Assembly (NCBI GenBank): GCA_947258795.1
Contig: CAMYJU010000002.1
Span: 97,928-161,927 of the forward strand
Origin: an uncultured Gammaproteobacteria bacterium
Lineage (GTDB): Bacteria > Pseudomonadota > Gammaproteobacteria > DRJJ01
Direction: 5' to 3'
Length of the DNA stretch: 64,000 nucleotides
This document shows, piece by piece, positions 63,216-64,000 of this stretch (position 1 is the first letter of the stretch; each line of letters begins with the position of its first letter). The notes below the pieces were generated by a model. That model did no database searches and had not been told where the DNA came from. It was given only the letters and a program-made list of their open reading frames with translations. The position numbers were made by a program, and so were the translations under genes.

Positions 63216-63884
63216 ATGATGAAATTCGAACTAATCAGTTTTAAAATCTGCCCGTTTGTACAACGTGCTGTTATCACCTTGTTACATAAAAAAATCCCTT
63301 ACAAGGTTACCTATATCGATCTTTCTTCACCACCGGACTGGTTCAGGCAGATCTCCCCATTCGGCAAGGTGCCGGTTCTGAAGGTGGATGACCAACATGT
63401 AATATTTGAGTCTGCAATAATTGATGAATTTCTGGACGAGACCTCCCCCGGTACACTACTACCCAGCGACCCTGTCAGACGAGGTATCGACCGTAGCTGG
63501 ATAGAATTCGGCTCTACCCTGACGCTGGACTTTTCAGGCCTGATCCATAGTCAGGATGCCGAAATGTTTGACTCCAAACTACAGTTGGTCAAAAAAGAGA
63601 TCAAATGGCTGGAAAACCAGCTAGATGACGGGGCATATTTTAACGGAAACGATTTTTCGCTGGTAGACATCGCCTATGCGCCCCTATTCATGCGCATTAA
63701 TATTCTTGGTCTCGGTGAGACACTCTGCCCATTTGAAGAATTACCCAGGGTGACAGCCTGGTCATCCCGGCTGCTGGAGCTACCGGAATTGCCACAATCT
63801 GTAGTGAGTGATTTCGAAGCCTTATTCAAATCGCACCTTATAAACAAGGCGCCCTATACAGCGGGGCGACTGGGTCTGAAATAG
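63216..63884 (+). CDS. Glutathione S-transferase family protein
   Basis: The 222-aa protein has a thioredoxin-like N-half with ISFKICPFVQRAVITLLHKK (Cys-based active site, omega/stringent starvation type), the cis-Pro GKVPVLKVDD and the glutathione-binding FESAIIDEFLDE. An all-helical C-half follows, with FSLVDIAYAPLFMRI. It likely acts as a glutathione-dependent reductase or transferase in the cytosol. Start ATG 63216 or 63219. No clear ribosome site is visible. Confidence 0.9.
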   Translation: MMKFELISFKICPFVQRAVITLLHKKIPYKVTYIDLSSPPDWFRQISPFGKVPVLKVDDQHVIFESAIIDEFLDETSPGTLLPSDPVRRGIDRSWIEFGSTLTLDFSGLIHSQDAEMFDSKLQLVKKEIKWLENQLDDGAYFNGNDFSLVDIAYAPLFMRINILGLGETLCPFEELPRVTAWSSRLLELPELPQSVVSDFEALFKSHLINKAPYTAGRLGLK

Positions 63885-64000
63885 ATAGCAGCAATGCAAG
63901 TGGTGACAATGGATTTTTTGAGTTACAACTGGAGACTTTGATATAACGACAGATTTAATGAAGTATTTATCATAAATCGATATTACCGGATTTTTTCTAA

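Overview
The window reads as chromosomal DNA of a gammaproteobacterium, probably an environmental, perhaps marine or sulfur-associated, lineage. The basis is the mix of families present: a PA2779/PA2778 pair, an HAE1-type RND pump with its adaptor, YjbQ, YtoQ, DUF2905, periplasmic MsrA, and a TauE-type exporter with a UspA protein. Shine-Dalgarno sites are AGGAG-like, the G+C content looks moderate, and TGA is used as a normal stop. No rRNA, tRNA, CRISPR array, prophage or insertion sequence was seen. The species assignment is inference.

Layout. 1-3.9 kb: the end of an inositol-monophosphatase-family gene, small ORFs, the wreck of a di-heme cytochrome c peroxidase-like gene, and a split multicopper oxidase in which only the first subunit has a Tat signal. 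3.9-11.6 kb: a membrane spermidine-synthase-like protein, an exported Pcm, a nitroreductase, a gamma-glutamylcyclotransferase gene interrupted by a TGA, class I aldolase, a Mut7-C protein and an alpha/beta hydrolase. 11.7-18.1 kb: an Npt-type ATP/ADP translocase, two exported class-A-beta-lactamase-fold serine hydrolases that overlap tail to tail, and an exported dikinase with a phosphohistidine domain followed by a PPDK-type ATP-grasp domain. This is one of the most unusual neighbourhoods. 18.2-23 kb: a four-gene glucosylglycerate operon (phosphorylase, GpgS, GpgP, glycerate kinase). 23-31 kb: exported rubrerythrin, a Spy-like protein, a frameshifted hemolysin III relic, an EF-hand protein, TauE plus UspA, a SIMPL protein, and a FimV-N protein with an unfamiliar C-terminal half.

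32.2-38.2 kb: a tight operon of membrane-tethered class III aminotransferase, PHP-glycosyltransferase fusion, phosphatidylserine decarboxylase and a four-helix Mpo1/DUF962-like membrane protein. It looks like an undescribed lipid or envelope glycoconjugate pathway. 38.2-44 kb: a DUF4202 gene with an in-frame TGA, an ABC-2 exporter, and an RNase A-fold CDI-type toxin with its immunity gene. 44-49 kb: a thioredoxin/DsbD-like membrane protein, an RND pump with adaptor, and an exported MsrA. 49-64 kb: pirin, YtoQ, a hydrolase-thioredoxin fusion, small proteins, an amidohydrolase, a SixA-like phosphatase, an ICMT-like methyltransferase, a second but exported PSD-like enzyme behind FadD, the PA2779/PA2778 pair with an intrinsic terminator inside the second gene's signal-peptide codons, a beta-helix protein, and a GST.

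Themes. Many enzymes usually cytosolic (Pcm, MsrA, rubrerythrin, PSD-like, dikinase) carry export signals here, which suggests an unusually active periplasm. Several genes are broken by single stops or frameshifts, which points to ongoing gene decay or to consensus errors in the assembly.
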